Positions 43,458 through 50,911 of a stretch of DNA of 64,000 bases are shown one piece after another. Made by a program: the position numbers and the translations under genes. Location of the stretch: positions 124,001-188,000 of the forward strand of contig NZ_BMSA01000001.1 of assembly GCF_014648915.1 (NCBI RefSeq), in the 5' to 3' direction. Each line of letters opens with the position of its first letter. Within the stretch, counting starts at the first letter, position 1. Under the pieces are notes generated by a model, which saw only the letters and a program-made list of their open reading frames with translations, made no database searches and was not told the origin of the DNA. The stretch is from Streptomyces phaeofaciens. Its GTDB lineage: Bacteria; Actinomycetota; Actinomycetes; Streptomycetales; Streptomycetaceae.

Positions 43458-44930
43458 ATGCGGCTATTCGGAGTCCCGATGTCCAGACAGGCAACGATCC
43501 CCGTGGCGCGCCCGCCTGTCCGGCGCGAGGAGACACGGGCGGGCTGGTACCGCCCCGCGGCGGTGTGCGTGGACGTCATCGCCGCGGGCCTGCCCGTCGC
43601 GGCTGCGTTCGTGGAGGTCCAGGAACCCCATCCGATGCGCCTGGCGGCCACGGCGGCCCTGCTGTGGCCGCTCATCGGGGTGGTCAGCAAGCGGTACACC
43701 CCACTGGCCTGGGGTGACGGAGGCGGCCTCAGGGCCGTGATACGGGACTGGCTGGTCCTCGTCGGCGCGCTCGCGACGCTGCGGGTGGTGTGCGGGCTGG
43801 ACAGCGTGCCCGCCAACGCGTTCACGGCCCTGATCCCGGCGCTCGTCCTCACCGGCGTCTGCCAGAAGACGATTCACCGTCATCTGCTGGCCGCGCGCCG
43901 CAACGCCCGGGCCCTGCGCCATGTGGTGGTCGTCGGCGAGGCCCCCACGGTCGACGCAGTCGTCGAGCAGCTGGCCCAGCGCACCGACCACGAGTACGTC
44001 GTCGTCGGCGCCTGCCCGGTGGGCGACGGCGAGGTGCGCTCCGGGGTGCCGGAGTACGTACGGCTGTCCGGCGAGCAGCCCGAGGCACCCGACGCGGACG
44101 CCTCGGCCGTCCTCGCGGCCGCCGACGAGGTCGCGGCCGACCTGGTCTTCGTGGTCCCCGGCCGGCTGATGTCCGGGGACCGGATGCGCCGGCTGTCCTG
44201 GACCCTGCACGACCGGGGCCGCTCGCTGATGGTGCTGCCCGGCATCACCGACGTGGCCCGCCGGCGGGTGCGGCTGACCTCGGCGGCCGGACTCACCCTG
44301 CTGCACATCGCGCCGCCTTTGCAGCGCGGGATGCACACCATGACGAAGTCCGCGGTCGACCGGGCCGGCGCCCTGACCCTGATCGTGCTGCTCTCGCCGC
44401 TGCTGTCCCTGCTGGCGCTGGCCGTCCGGCTCGGCTCGCCCGGCCCGATCCTGTACCGGCAGACCCGGGTCGGCCGGCACGGGAAGCACTTCGCCATGTG
44501 GAAGTTCCGCACCATGGTGGTCGACGCGGACCGGCTCAAGAGCGGACTGGAGGCACAGAACGAGAACGACGGGCACATGTTCAAGATGCGGCGCGATCCC
44601 CGGGTCACCGGGGTGGGACGGATCCTGCGCCGATACTCGCTGGACGAGCTGCCCCAGCTGTTCAACATCCTCTTCGGCCACATGTCCCTCGTCGGGCCGC
44701 GCCCGCCACTGCCCGAGGAGGTCGTCAAGTACAACGGCGTCGAGATGCGCCGGCTCAGCATCAAGCCGGGCCTGACCGGACTGTGGCAGGTCAGCGGACG
44801 CTCCGACCTGTCCTGGCGCGAGACCGTCGCGCTCGACCTGCGCTACGTCGACAACTGGTCGCTGGCCGGGGACATGAACGTCATGGCCCGCACCCTGCGC
44901 GCGGTACTGGACGGCCAGGGCGCCTACTGA
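43458..44930 (+). CDS. Polyprenyl-phosphate sugar-1-phosphate transferase (initiating enzyme)
   Basis: 490 residues. The N-terminal half has several hydrophobic segments and a CoA-binding-like domain (HVVVVGEAPTVDAVVEQL). The membrane helix TLIVLLSPLLSLLALAVRLG leads into the PF02397 catalytic domain with GPILYRQTRVGRHGKHF, MWKFRTMVVDAD, RDPRVTGVGRILRR, SLDELPQLFNI, SLVGPRPPLP and KPGLTGLWQVSGRS. This WbaP/WcaJ-type enzyme attaches the first sugar phosphate to undecaprenyl phosphate. ATG 43458 is chosen because GAAGGAG ends five bases upstream; GTG 43434 is weaker. It opens the polysaccharide locus and is followed by a strong terminator, so it may be expressed separately. Confidence 0.92.
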   Translation: MRLFGVPMSRQATIPVARPPVRREETRAGWYRPAAVCVDVIAAGLPVAAAFVEVQEPHPMRLAATAALLWPLIGVVSKRYTPLAWGDGGGLRAVIRDWLVLVGALATLRVVCGLDSVPANAFTALIPALVLTGVCQKTIHRHLLAARRNARALRHVVVVGEAPTVDAVVEQLAQRTDHEYVVVGACPVGDGEVRSGVPEYVRLSGEQPEAPDADASAVLAAADEVAADLVFVVPGRLMSGDRMRRLSWTLHDRGRSLMVLPGITDVARRRVRLTSAAGLTLLHIAPPLQRGMHTMTKSAVDRAGALTLIVLLSPLLSLLALAVRLGSPGPILYRQTRVGRHGKHFAMWKFRTMVVDADRLKSGLEAQNENDGHMFKMRRDPRVTGVGRILRRYSLDELPQLFNILFGHMSLVGPRPPLPEEVVKYNGVEMRRLSIKPGLTGLWQVSGRSDLSWRETVALDLRYVDNWSLAGDMNVMARTLRAVLDGQGAY

Positions 44931-44934
44931 CCAC

Positions 44935-45008
44935 GTACACGGACACCCGCGCGTACGGACACGGACACGGACACGGACACGTACGGACACTGTCACGTAC
45001 GGACACGC
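44935..45008 (+). repeat. ACGGAC hexamer repeat region
   Basis: ACGGAC occurs seven times within these bases, four of them uninterrupted (44955-44978), with GTACGGACAC variants after. It lies between the stop of the initiating transferase and its terminator hairpin. Not coding in any supported frame. Confidence 0.8.
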
Positions 45009-45016
45009 ACACGCAT

Positions 45017-45051
45017 ACGGATGCGGCCCTCCGCCGGGGGGCCGCATCCGT
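45017..45051 (+). terminator. Terminator after the initiating transferase
   Basis: ACGGATGCGGCCC and GGGCCGCATCCGT form a perfect 13-bp stem around a 9-base loop, 86 bp after the stop codon. Confidence 0.82.
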
Positions 45052-45175
45052 GTCGTGGGCCGTGCGCCGTCCGGGGCACGGCCGTCGTCCGGCCGCGTCC
45101 GCCATCCGGGCACGACTGCCGTCAACACGCGGGGAACCGGAGTGATCCGCCCCCGGGGGCGTGAAGGATCGCGTC

Positions 45176-45781
45176 ATGGTACAGACCACATCCGCCCAGC
45201 CCGCGGCCGTGCCGCGGTCCCTGCGCGGCTTCACCGGTGCCGGGTACGACAAGGGGCGCCCGCCGCTGATCCAGGCCGCCTGGTTCGCCGCGCTCCATCT
45301 GCTCTTCGTCAAGTGGTGGTTCCCGGCCCGCTGGCGGCCCGTCCTGCTGCGCGCCTTCGGCGCCCGCGTCGGACAGCGGGTGCTGATCCGGCGCGGGGTG
45401 CGGGTCCACTGGCCGTGGAAGCTGGACATCGGCGACGACGTCTGGATCGGCGAGGACGCCTGGATCCTCAACCTCGAACCCGTCACCATCGGCAGCGACT
45501 GCTGCGTCTCGCAGAGCGCGCTGCTGTGCACCGGGAGCCACCGCCGCCGGTCCGCCACCTTCGAGTTCGACAACGGCCCCATCCGGCTGGAGCCGGGCAG
45601 CTGGGTCGCGGCCCGCGCGGTCGTGCTGCGCGGGGTGACCGTCGGCCGGGGCGCGGTGGTGGGGGCCGGTGCCGTCGCCCACCACGACCTGGCGCCGGGC
45701 GCGGTCCTGACGAGCGGCTCGGCCGCCACCTCCCGCTCCACCGCGTCGACCGCGGCACCCGTGAAGGAGATCCCGGCATGA
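45176..45781 (+). CDS. WcaF-like hexapeptide-repeat acetyltransferase
   Basis: 201 residues with left-handed beta-helix repeats (IGDDVWIGEDAWILN, VTIGSDCCVSQSALLCTGSH, GSWVAARAVVLRGVTVGRGA, VVGAGAVAHHDLAPG). The YDKGRPPLIQAAWF N-terminus and TGSH motif, whose His is catalytic in the family, match WcaF-type enzymes of exopolysaccharide loci. It likely O-acetylates a sugar of the repeat unit using acetyl-CoA. ATG 45176 follows AAGGA. Its stop overlaps the next glycosyltransferase (ATGA). The last 20 residues are Ser/Thr/Ala-rich and probably unstructured. Confidence 0.87.
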   Translation: MVQTTSAQPAAVPRSLRGFTGAGYDKGRPPLIQAAWFAALHLLFVKWWFPARWRPVLLRAFGARVGQRVLIRRGVRVHWPWKLDIGDDVWIGEDAWILNLEPVTIGSDCCVSQSALLCTGSHRRRSATFEFDNGPIRLEPGSWVAARAVVLRGVTVGRGAVVGAGAVAHHDLAPGAVLTSGSAATSRSTASTAAPVKEIPA

Positions 45782-46905
45782 GAATCGTCCACGTGGTCAC
45801 CCTGGTCAGCGACGACGGCGCGTTCGGCGGTCCGACGAGCGTGGCGGTCGCCCAGCTCGAGGAGTGCGCCGCGCGCGGGCACGACGTGACGCTGGTGTCG
45901 CTGTGGCGCGGCAGGGCACCGGCCGCGCGGCGCCTGGCCGGCGTCCCCTTCGTCTCCCGCCCGGCCTGGCGGGTCGTCCCCGGCCGGGGCTGCCTCGGGC
46001 TGATGCACCCCCTGCTGCTGAGGGACCTGTGGCGGGCCATGGGCCGCGCGGACGTCGTGCACCTCCACGCCGGCCGTGACCTCGTCTCCCTCGCCGGGCT
46101 CGCCGTCGCCCGGCTGCGCCGCAAGGACTTCGTCACCCAGACGCACGGCATGGTCGAACCCCGCACCGGGACGGTCGCGCGCCTCTTCGACCGGGCGTTC
46201 GTGCCCCTGCTGCGCCGGGCGCGCGGCGCCCTCGTGCTCACCGAGCGCGAACGCCGGGAACTGGCCGCGGTGCTGGGCCCGGACGGCCCGCCGCTGGTGA
46301 CCCTGCCCAACGGCCTGCGCTGCGCCCCCGAGGAGGACGGCACCGGGACGCGCGGCGACCACGAGGTGATCTTCCTGGCCCGGCTGCACCCGCGCAAACG
46401 CCCCGAGGCGTTCGTCGAGATGGCCGCGCTGGTCCACAAGGAGCACACCGGGGCCCGGTTCACGCTCTACGGGGCCGACGAGGGATCCCTGCCGACGGTG
46501 CGCCGGCTGATCGCCGACCGCGGACTGACCGACGTGGTCTCCTACGGCGGCGCGCTCGCGCACCCCGCGGCCCTGGCGGCCTATCGCCGGGCGGCCGTGT
46601 ACGTGCTGCCGAGTGTGCAGGAGCCGTTCCCGATGACGGTTCTGGAGGCCCTGGCCGAGGGAACTCCCGTCGTGTGCACGGACAGCAGCGGTATCGCCGC
46701 CGAACTGGCGGGCAGGAACGCGGCGCTGGTCACCGACGGCAGCCCCGAGGAACTGGCGGACGCGGTGGGCCGGCTGCTCGCCGACGCGGACCTGCGCGGC
46801 GAGCTGGCCCGGGCCGGGCGCCGCGCGATCGACGAGGTGTTCTCCATCCGCGCGGTCGTGGACCGGCTGGAGGAGCTGTACCGGGACCGGCCGGCGCACG
46901 GATGA
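45778..46905 (+). CDS. GT4-family glycosyltransferase
   Basis: 375 residues with a GT-B fold. The N-terminal domain starts MRIVHVVTLVSDDGAFGGPT, whose Gly-rich loop faces the donor, and includes VVHLHAGRD and TQTHGMVEP. The C-terminal domain has EVIFLARLHPRKRPEAFVEM, an E-x7-E-type element in PSVQEPFPMTVLEALAEGTPVV and SSGIAAEL. It adds a sugar with retention of configuration, presumably while building the lipid-linked repeat unit in the cytoplasm. ATG overlaps the acetyltransferase stop. Donor and acceptor unknown. Convergent with the next glycosyltransferase, with a bidirectional terminator in between. Confidence 0.9.
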   Translation: MRIVHVVTLVSDDGAFGGPTSVAVAQLEECAARGHDVTLVSLWRGRAPAARRLAGVPFVSRPAWRVVPGRGCLGLMHPLLLRDLWRAMGRADVVHLHAGRDLVSLAGLAVARLRRKDFVTQTHGMVEPRTGTVARLFDRAFVPLLRRARGALVLTERERRELAAVLGPDGPPLVTLPNGLRCAPEEDGTGTRGDHEVIFLARLHPRKRPEAFVEMAALVHKEHTGARFTLYGADEGSLPTVRRLIADRGLTDVVSYGGALAHPAALAAYRRAAVYVLPSVQEPFPMTVLEALAEGTPVVCTDSSGIAAELAGRNAALVTDGSPEELADAVGRLLADADLRGELARAGRRAIDEVFSIRAVVDRLEELYRDRPAHG

Positions 46906-46910
46906 CCACA

Positions 46911-46949
46911 GCGGTCGGTCCGGCCGCCGTTCGCGGCCGGACCGACCGC
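46911..46949. terminator. Bidirectional terminator between convergent glycosyltransferases
   Basis: GCGGTCGGTCCGGCCGC pairs with GCGGCCGGACCGACCGC in a perfect 17-bp stem with a 5-base loop, 5 bp after one stop and 19 bp from the end of the opposing gene. Confidence 0.88.
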
Positions 46950-46968
46950 CGGAGAGCGCCCACCCGGT

Positions 46969-48168
46969 TCAGCGCACCGGGAGGAGACTCACCGACCGGA
47001 GGATGTCCTCGAAGCGCGAGGCGCAGTCCTCCAGGGCGAACTCCCGCTCGGCCAGGGCGCGGCTCTCCTTGCCCAGCGCCTCGGCGCGCGCCGGGTCGGA
47101 CAGGATCTCGCGGGCCCAGGCGCAGGCGTCGCCGAGGGCGGACTCCTCCGGCGGGAAGACCGCCGACCCCGCCTGCCGCAGCAGCCGCGCGGCCAGGTTC
47201 CCGGCGGGCATCAGACCGAGCACGGGGCGCCCGGCGCACAGGTACGACAGGGTCTTGGACGGCACCGAGAACTCCCCGGCGTCCGCCCCCAGCAGGACGA
47301 CGAGCAGGTCGCCCGTGCCCAGCACCTCGGGCAGCCGCTCGTAGGGCTGGAAGGGCAGCAGGGTCAGGTCCACGCCCCGGGCGGCCGCGGCCTCCCTGAG
47401 CACGGGCACCGCCGGGCCGTCGTTGACGACGACCAGCCGGACCGGAGTGCCGTCCCGGCGCAGCCGCTCGGCCAGCCGCACCAGCAGCGCCGGATCGTGC
47501 TTCAGGCCGAGGGTGCCGGAGTACAGCACCGTCCGCACGCCGTTCAGACCCTGCTCGGCCGACCAGGCGTTGGCCCGGTCCACCGGGACGATCTCGTCCA
47601 GCGGCGCCCAGTTGGGGATGACGGTGACCTTGTCGGCGGTGCCCCACTCCCGGTGGATCCGCAGGAACGAGTCGGCGATCACCACCACGGCCGCGGCCCG
47701 CCGAGCCGACCACTTCTCGCCCGCCCCGAAGACCTTGGCGGCGACGCCCATCGACCGTGCGACGCCCTCGGCGGCGAAGCTCTTGAGGGCCACCGCGGTC
47801 ACGTCCTGGTGCCACAGCACCCACGGGATGCGCAGCCGCCGCAGCACGGCCGCCGCCACCACCAGCACCGGGATCGGCAGGTTGGACAGCAGCGCCACAT
47901 CGGGCTTCTCCCGCCGTACCTGCCGGGCCAGTTCGAGACCCAGCAGGGTCTCCTGGCGGAGCCGGCGGACGTAGGCGTCCTTCTTCAGGGCGGTGCCGTC
48001 GCCGATGGTGGCGAAGCGCAGACCGGGGGTGTCCCCGGCGAGGTTGCCCTTGCCGGAGACGTACGCCGCGCACGTCGAGTGGACGACGTCGTGACCGCGG
48101 CGCGCCAGCTCCCGGCTCAGCTGGGCCTGGAACGGATGGCCGCTGTAGTCGTGGACGAGGATCCGCAT
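46969..48168 (-). CDS. GT4-family glycosyltransferase
   Basis: 399 residues, WbuB/WcaI-like. N-terminal MRILVHDYSGHPFQAQLSRE and GHDVVHSTCA, then VLWHQDVTAVALKSF. The C-terminal nucleotide-sugar domain has VIPNWAPLDEI, TVLYSGTLGLKHDPALLVRL, LPFQPYERLPEVLGTGDLLV and FSVPSKTLSYLCAGRPVLGL. It would add a further sugar of the repeat unit. ATG 48168 has GGGAG just upstream. It is 32 bp beyond the epimerase gene on the minus strand, so the two form a short operon opposed to the main cluster. Confidence 0.88.
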   Translation of the reverse strand: MRILVHDYSGHPFQAQLSRELARRGHDVVHSTCAAYVSGKGNLAGDTPGLRFATIGDGTALKKDAYVRRLRQETLLGLELARQVRREKPDVALLSNLPIPVLVVAAAVLRRLRIPWVLWHQDVTAVALKSFAAEGVARSMGVAAKVFGAGEKWSARRAAAVVVIADSFLRIHREWGTADKVTVIPNWAPLDEIVPVDRANAWSAEQGLNGVRTVLYSGTLGLKHDPALLVRLAERLRRDGTPVRLVVVNDGPAVPVLREAAAARGVDLTLLPFQPYERLPEVLGTGDLLVVLLGADAGEFSVPSKTLSYLCAGRPVLGLMPAGNLAARLLRQAGSAVFPPEESALGDACAWAREILSDPARAEALGKESRALAEREFALEDCASRFEDILRSVSLLPVR

Positions 48169-48200
48169 CGGTTCTCCCTGTCCTGGTAGTCGGCCGGCCG

Positions 48201-49181
48201 TCACTGCTGGGAGCGCTTGACCTGGTCGTAGACCCAGGCGTACGTCTTCTCGAGGCCGTCGAGCAGGGCGACCGAGGGCTCCCAGCCGTGGATCTCGCGG
48301 ATCAGGGTGTTGTCGGAGTTGCGGCCGCGGACGCCCTGCGGGGCGTCGAGGCGGTGGCTGCGCTCGCAGCGCACACCCGCGATCCGCTCGACCATGTCGA
48401 CGAGCTGGTTGATGGTCACCAGCTCCGAGGAGCCCAGGTTGACCGGCTCGCCACTGTCCCCGCGCATGATCATCTGGCTGCCGTGCAGGCAGTCGTCGAT
48501 GTACATGAAGGAACGGCTCTGCTCGCCGTCGCCCCAGATCTCGATCCGGTGGTCACCGGAGAGGACCGCCTGGGCCACCTTCCGGCACACCGCGGCCGGG
48601 GCCTTCTCACGGCCGCCGGTCCAGGTGCCGTGCGGGCCGTACACGTTGTGGTAGCGGGCGACGCGGGTGACGAACCCGTAGTCCTCGGCGTAGTGGCGGC
48701 ACATGCGCTCGGAGAACAGCTTCTCCCAGCCGTAGCCGTCCTCGGGCTGCGCCGGGTAGGCGTCCTCCTCGCGCAGCGCGGTGACGTTCGGGTCGGTCTG
48801 CTTGCCGGCGGCGTACACGCAGGCGGAGGAGGAGTAGAAGTAGCGCTCCACACCGGCCTCGTGCGCCGCGCGCAGCATGTGGGTGCTGGTGAGGACCGAC
48901 AGCATGCAGGCGGCCTTGTTGTTCTCGATGAATCCCATGCCGCCCATGTCGGCCGCGAGCATGTACACCTGGCCGGCGTCCCGGACGCCCGCGCGGGCGC
49001 GCTCCAGGAGCGAGAGGTCGTCGACCACGTTCTCGGCGTCGGGGTGCACCTGGTACCACTCGTGCCGGGGCTTGATGTCGATCGAGCGGACGGTCAGTCC
49101 CTGGGCAAGGAGGTCGCCCACGAGATGACCACCGATGAATCCCCCGCCCCCGGCGACGACGACGTCGACCTGCTTGCTCAT
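48201..49181 (-). CDS. NAD-dependent sugar-nucleotide epimerase, GDP-mannose 3,5-epimerase-like
   Basis: 326 residues of the extended SDR family. The NAD motif is VVVAGGGGFIGGHLVGDLL. AADMGGMGFIENN is a hallmark of GDP-mannose 3,5-epimerase and close relatives. The active site has YFYSSSACVYA (Ser) and YGWEKLFSER (Tyr-x3-Lys), followed by RYHNVYGPHGTW and SFMYIDDCLHG. Plant and bacterial GME convert GDP-mannose to GDP-L-galactose and GDP-L-gulose; a related specificity would supply an unusual sugar for this polysaccharide. ATG 49181. Divergent from the polymerase gene over a 257-bp AT-rich gap. Confidence 0.88.
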   Translation of the reverse strand: MSKQVDVVVAGGGGFIGGHLVGDLLAQGLTVRSIDIKPRHEWYQVHPDAENVVDDLSLLERARAGVRDAGQVYMLAADMGGMGFIENNKAACMLSVLTSTHMLRAAHEAGVERYFYSSSACVYAAGKQTDPNVTALREEDAYPAQPEDGYGWEKLFSERMCRHYAEDYGFVTRVARYHNVYGPHGTWTGGREKAPAAVCRKVAQAVLSGDHRIEIWGDGEQSRSFMYIDDCLHGSQMIMRGDSGEPVNLGSSELVTINQLVDMVERIAGVRCERSHRLDAPQGVRGRNSDNTLIREIHGWEPSVALLDGLEKTYAWVYDQVKRSQQ

Positions 49182-49372
49182 GGCACAACTCCTCTGGCAT
49201 TCCGGAGATCTGATGCACGGTCAGTGCGACCGGCGTCCATAAGCAATACACATTTGTCACGATATGGGGTAAATGGCGCGCCGCGCCCGATCGTGCACGT
49301 CACCTCGATGACTCTGTTCGGGGACTCGCCCGCCGAACTGATTGATTCGTGCGCGCCTGGACCGATTTACGA

Positions 49373-49391
49373 GATATGAGCGCTATATATC
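49373..49391. promoter_or_regulatory. Imperfect AT-rich dyad in the epimerase/polymerase divergent promoter region
   Basis: GATATGAGCGCTATATATC has near-symmetric GATAT and ATATC ends around the palindromic core AGCGCT. It lies 48 bp before the polymerase start, within an unusually AT-rich 257-bp gap (49182-49438) that also holds AAGCAATACACATTTGTCAC near 49240. A regulator or promoter site is plausible. Confidence 0.42.
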
Positions 49392-49438
49392 TTTCAGTGA
49401 TGTTTCAGCCTAAATACTCGCTCGACAGAGAGGTCGGG

Positions 49439-50911
49439 ATGCAGGACGCTCGCGTCCGCAGTGTGGCTGCGGTCTTCGTCTGGGCCGTGGTGCTGACCGT
49501 CGTGCTGCCGGGGCTGATCCTCCAGTCGCACAGCGTGCAGGGCTCGGCCGCACTCGCCCTCCAGGGCGTCGTCGTGGCCCACACCGGGGGCGCCCTCGCC
49601 CGGGTGCTCACCGCGCCCACCGTGCGGTTCGTCGCCTTCGGCTTCTGGGTCTTCGCCTATGTCTGGCTCGGCCTGGCACCCCTCGCGATGCTTGCCTCGG
49701 ACACCTACCCGTGGTCCTACCGCACCACCGGGGTGACCGCCCTCGCGGCCGTGGCCGTCGTCGAACTCGGACTCCTCGCCTACAGCGCCGGAACGGCCCT
49801 CGCCGCCCGCCGGGAGCAGGGCCGCGCGGCCACCGCCCCGCCCGGACTCGTCGAGCGCGTCCTCTCGCGCCGTATCGCGCCCTGGCGCCTGCTCACGCTC
49901 TGCGTGCTCGCCTTCGCCCTCGCGGCGCTGCTGATCGCCGGCCAACCCGGCCGCCTGGGCGCGTACTTCACCAGCCGGCAGGCCATCACCGAGGCCGGCG
50001 GCGAGGACTCCTCCCTGCGGTCCCTGCTCACCTGGTCGCTGTCCGTGCCCGCGTTCTGGGCGCTGCTGGCCCTGCTGCGCATCCCGCGGCGGCCGGGCGG
50101 CGACCGCTGGCTGCGCGGGGTGCGCTGGATGCTGCTGCCGTTGCTCGTGGCGCTCAACGTCGTCGTCAACAACCCCATCAGCAAACCGCGGTTCTGGGCC
50201 GGCATGGTCCTGCTGACCCTGCTGTTCTCGGTGCCCCGGCTGTGCCGGCCCCGCGCCTTCCGGATCAGCGCGGCCGCCCTCATCGCCGCGCTGCTGTTCG
50301 TCTTCCCGTACAGCGACTACTTCCGCTACAGCGACCGGGAGGCCATCTCCGTCGTCTCGCTCTCCGAGCAGTTCACCACCAACGGCGACTACGACGCCTA
50401 CCAGCAGGTGCAGACCGGAATCGACCACGCGAACGACGACGGGTTCTCCCCGCAGAACGTGTTCGGCCCCCCGCTGTTCATGGTGCCGCGCTCGATGTGG
50501 CCGGAGAAGCCCGAGGACACCGGCATCACCCTGGCCCGGTACGCGGGTTACGAATTCCACAACCTCTCCGCGCCCCTGTGGATCGAGAGTTACCTGTGGG
50601 CCGGACCGTTCGCGGTCATCGCCGTGTTCTGTCTGCTGGGCGCGTTCGGACGGCGGGTCGACGACATCCGGCACCGGCTGCGTGACCGGGCCGGCGTCAT
50701 CGCGACGCTGCTGGTCCCGGCCTTCGCCTTCTACCAGATGGTCTTCCTGCGCGGCAGCCTGCTCGCCATCGCGGGCCCGCTCACGCTGCTGGTGGCCGTC
50801 CCGCTGCTCATCAGCACTCCCACCGCCCGAGCATCCCGGTTCCCCTCAACGGCGATGCCGACCGCACCCAACCGTCACGCATCGATCCCCGGAACAGGAG
50901 GGCACCCGTGA
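49439..50911 (+). CDS. Oligosaccharide repeat-unit polymerase (Wzy-like)
   Basis: 490 residues with about ten to twelve hydrophobic segments and a large loop after the middle (residues near 310-380, including YSDYFRYSDREAISVVSLSE and the FGPPLFMVPRSMWPEKPEDT block). That pattern is typical of O-antigen-type polymerases, which share little sequence. I chose ATG 49439 because AGAGAGG lies about six bases upstream; in-frame starts at 49349, 49376 and 49400 would begin inside the AT-rich promoter region. It would join lipid-linked repeat units outside the membrane. First of five genes joined by 4-bp overlaps. Confidence 0.85.
   Translation: MQDARVRSVAAVFVWAVVLTVVLPGLILQSHSVQGSAALALQGVVVAHTGGALARVLTAPTVRFVAFGFWVFAYVWLGLAPLAMLASDTYPWSYRTTGVTALAAVAVVELGLLAYSAGTALAARREQGRAATAPPGLVERVLSRRIAPWRLLTLCVLAFALAALLIAGQPGRLGAYFTSRQAITEAGGEDSSLRSLLTWSLSVPAFWALLALLRIPRRPGGDRWLRGVRWMLLPLLVALNVVVNNPISKPRFWAGMVLLTLLFSVPRLCRPRAFRISAAALIAALLFVFPYSDYFRYSDREAISVVSLSEQFTTNGDYDAYQQVQTGIDHANDDGFSPQNVFGPPLFMVPRSMWPEKPEDTGITLARYAGYEFHNLSAPLWIESYLWAGPFAVIAVFCLLGAFGRRVDDIRHRLRDRAGVIATLLVPAFAFYQMVFLRGSLLAIAGPLTLLVAVPLLISTPTARASRFPSTAMPTAPNRHASIPGTGGHP

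Noticed and set aside
44955..44978. Possible CRISPR-like repeats
   Set aside because: The units are contiguous 6-bp hexamers without spacers, so this is a simple tandem repeat.
42989..45175. Search for an integrase, IS element or attachment site at the left edge of the polysaccharide locus
   Set aside because: No transposase-like frame, terminal repeats or tRNA gene is visible, so no mobile-element call is made.
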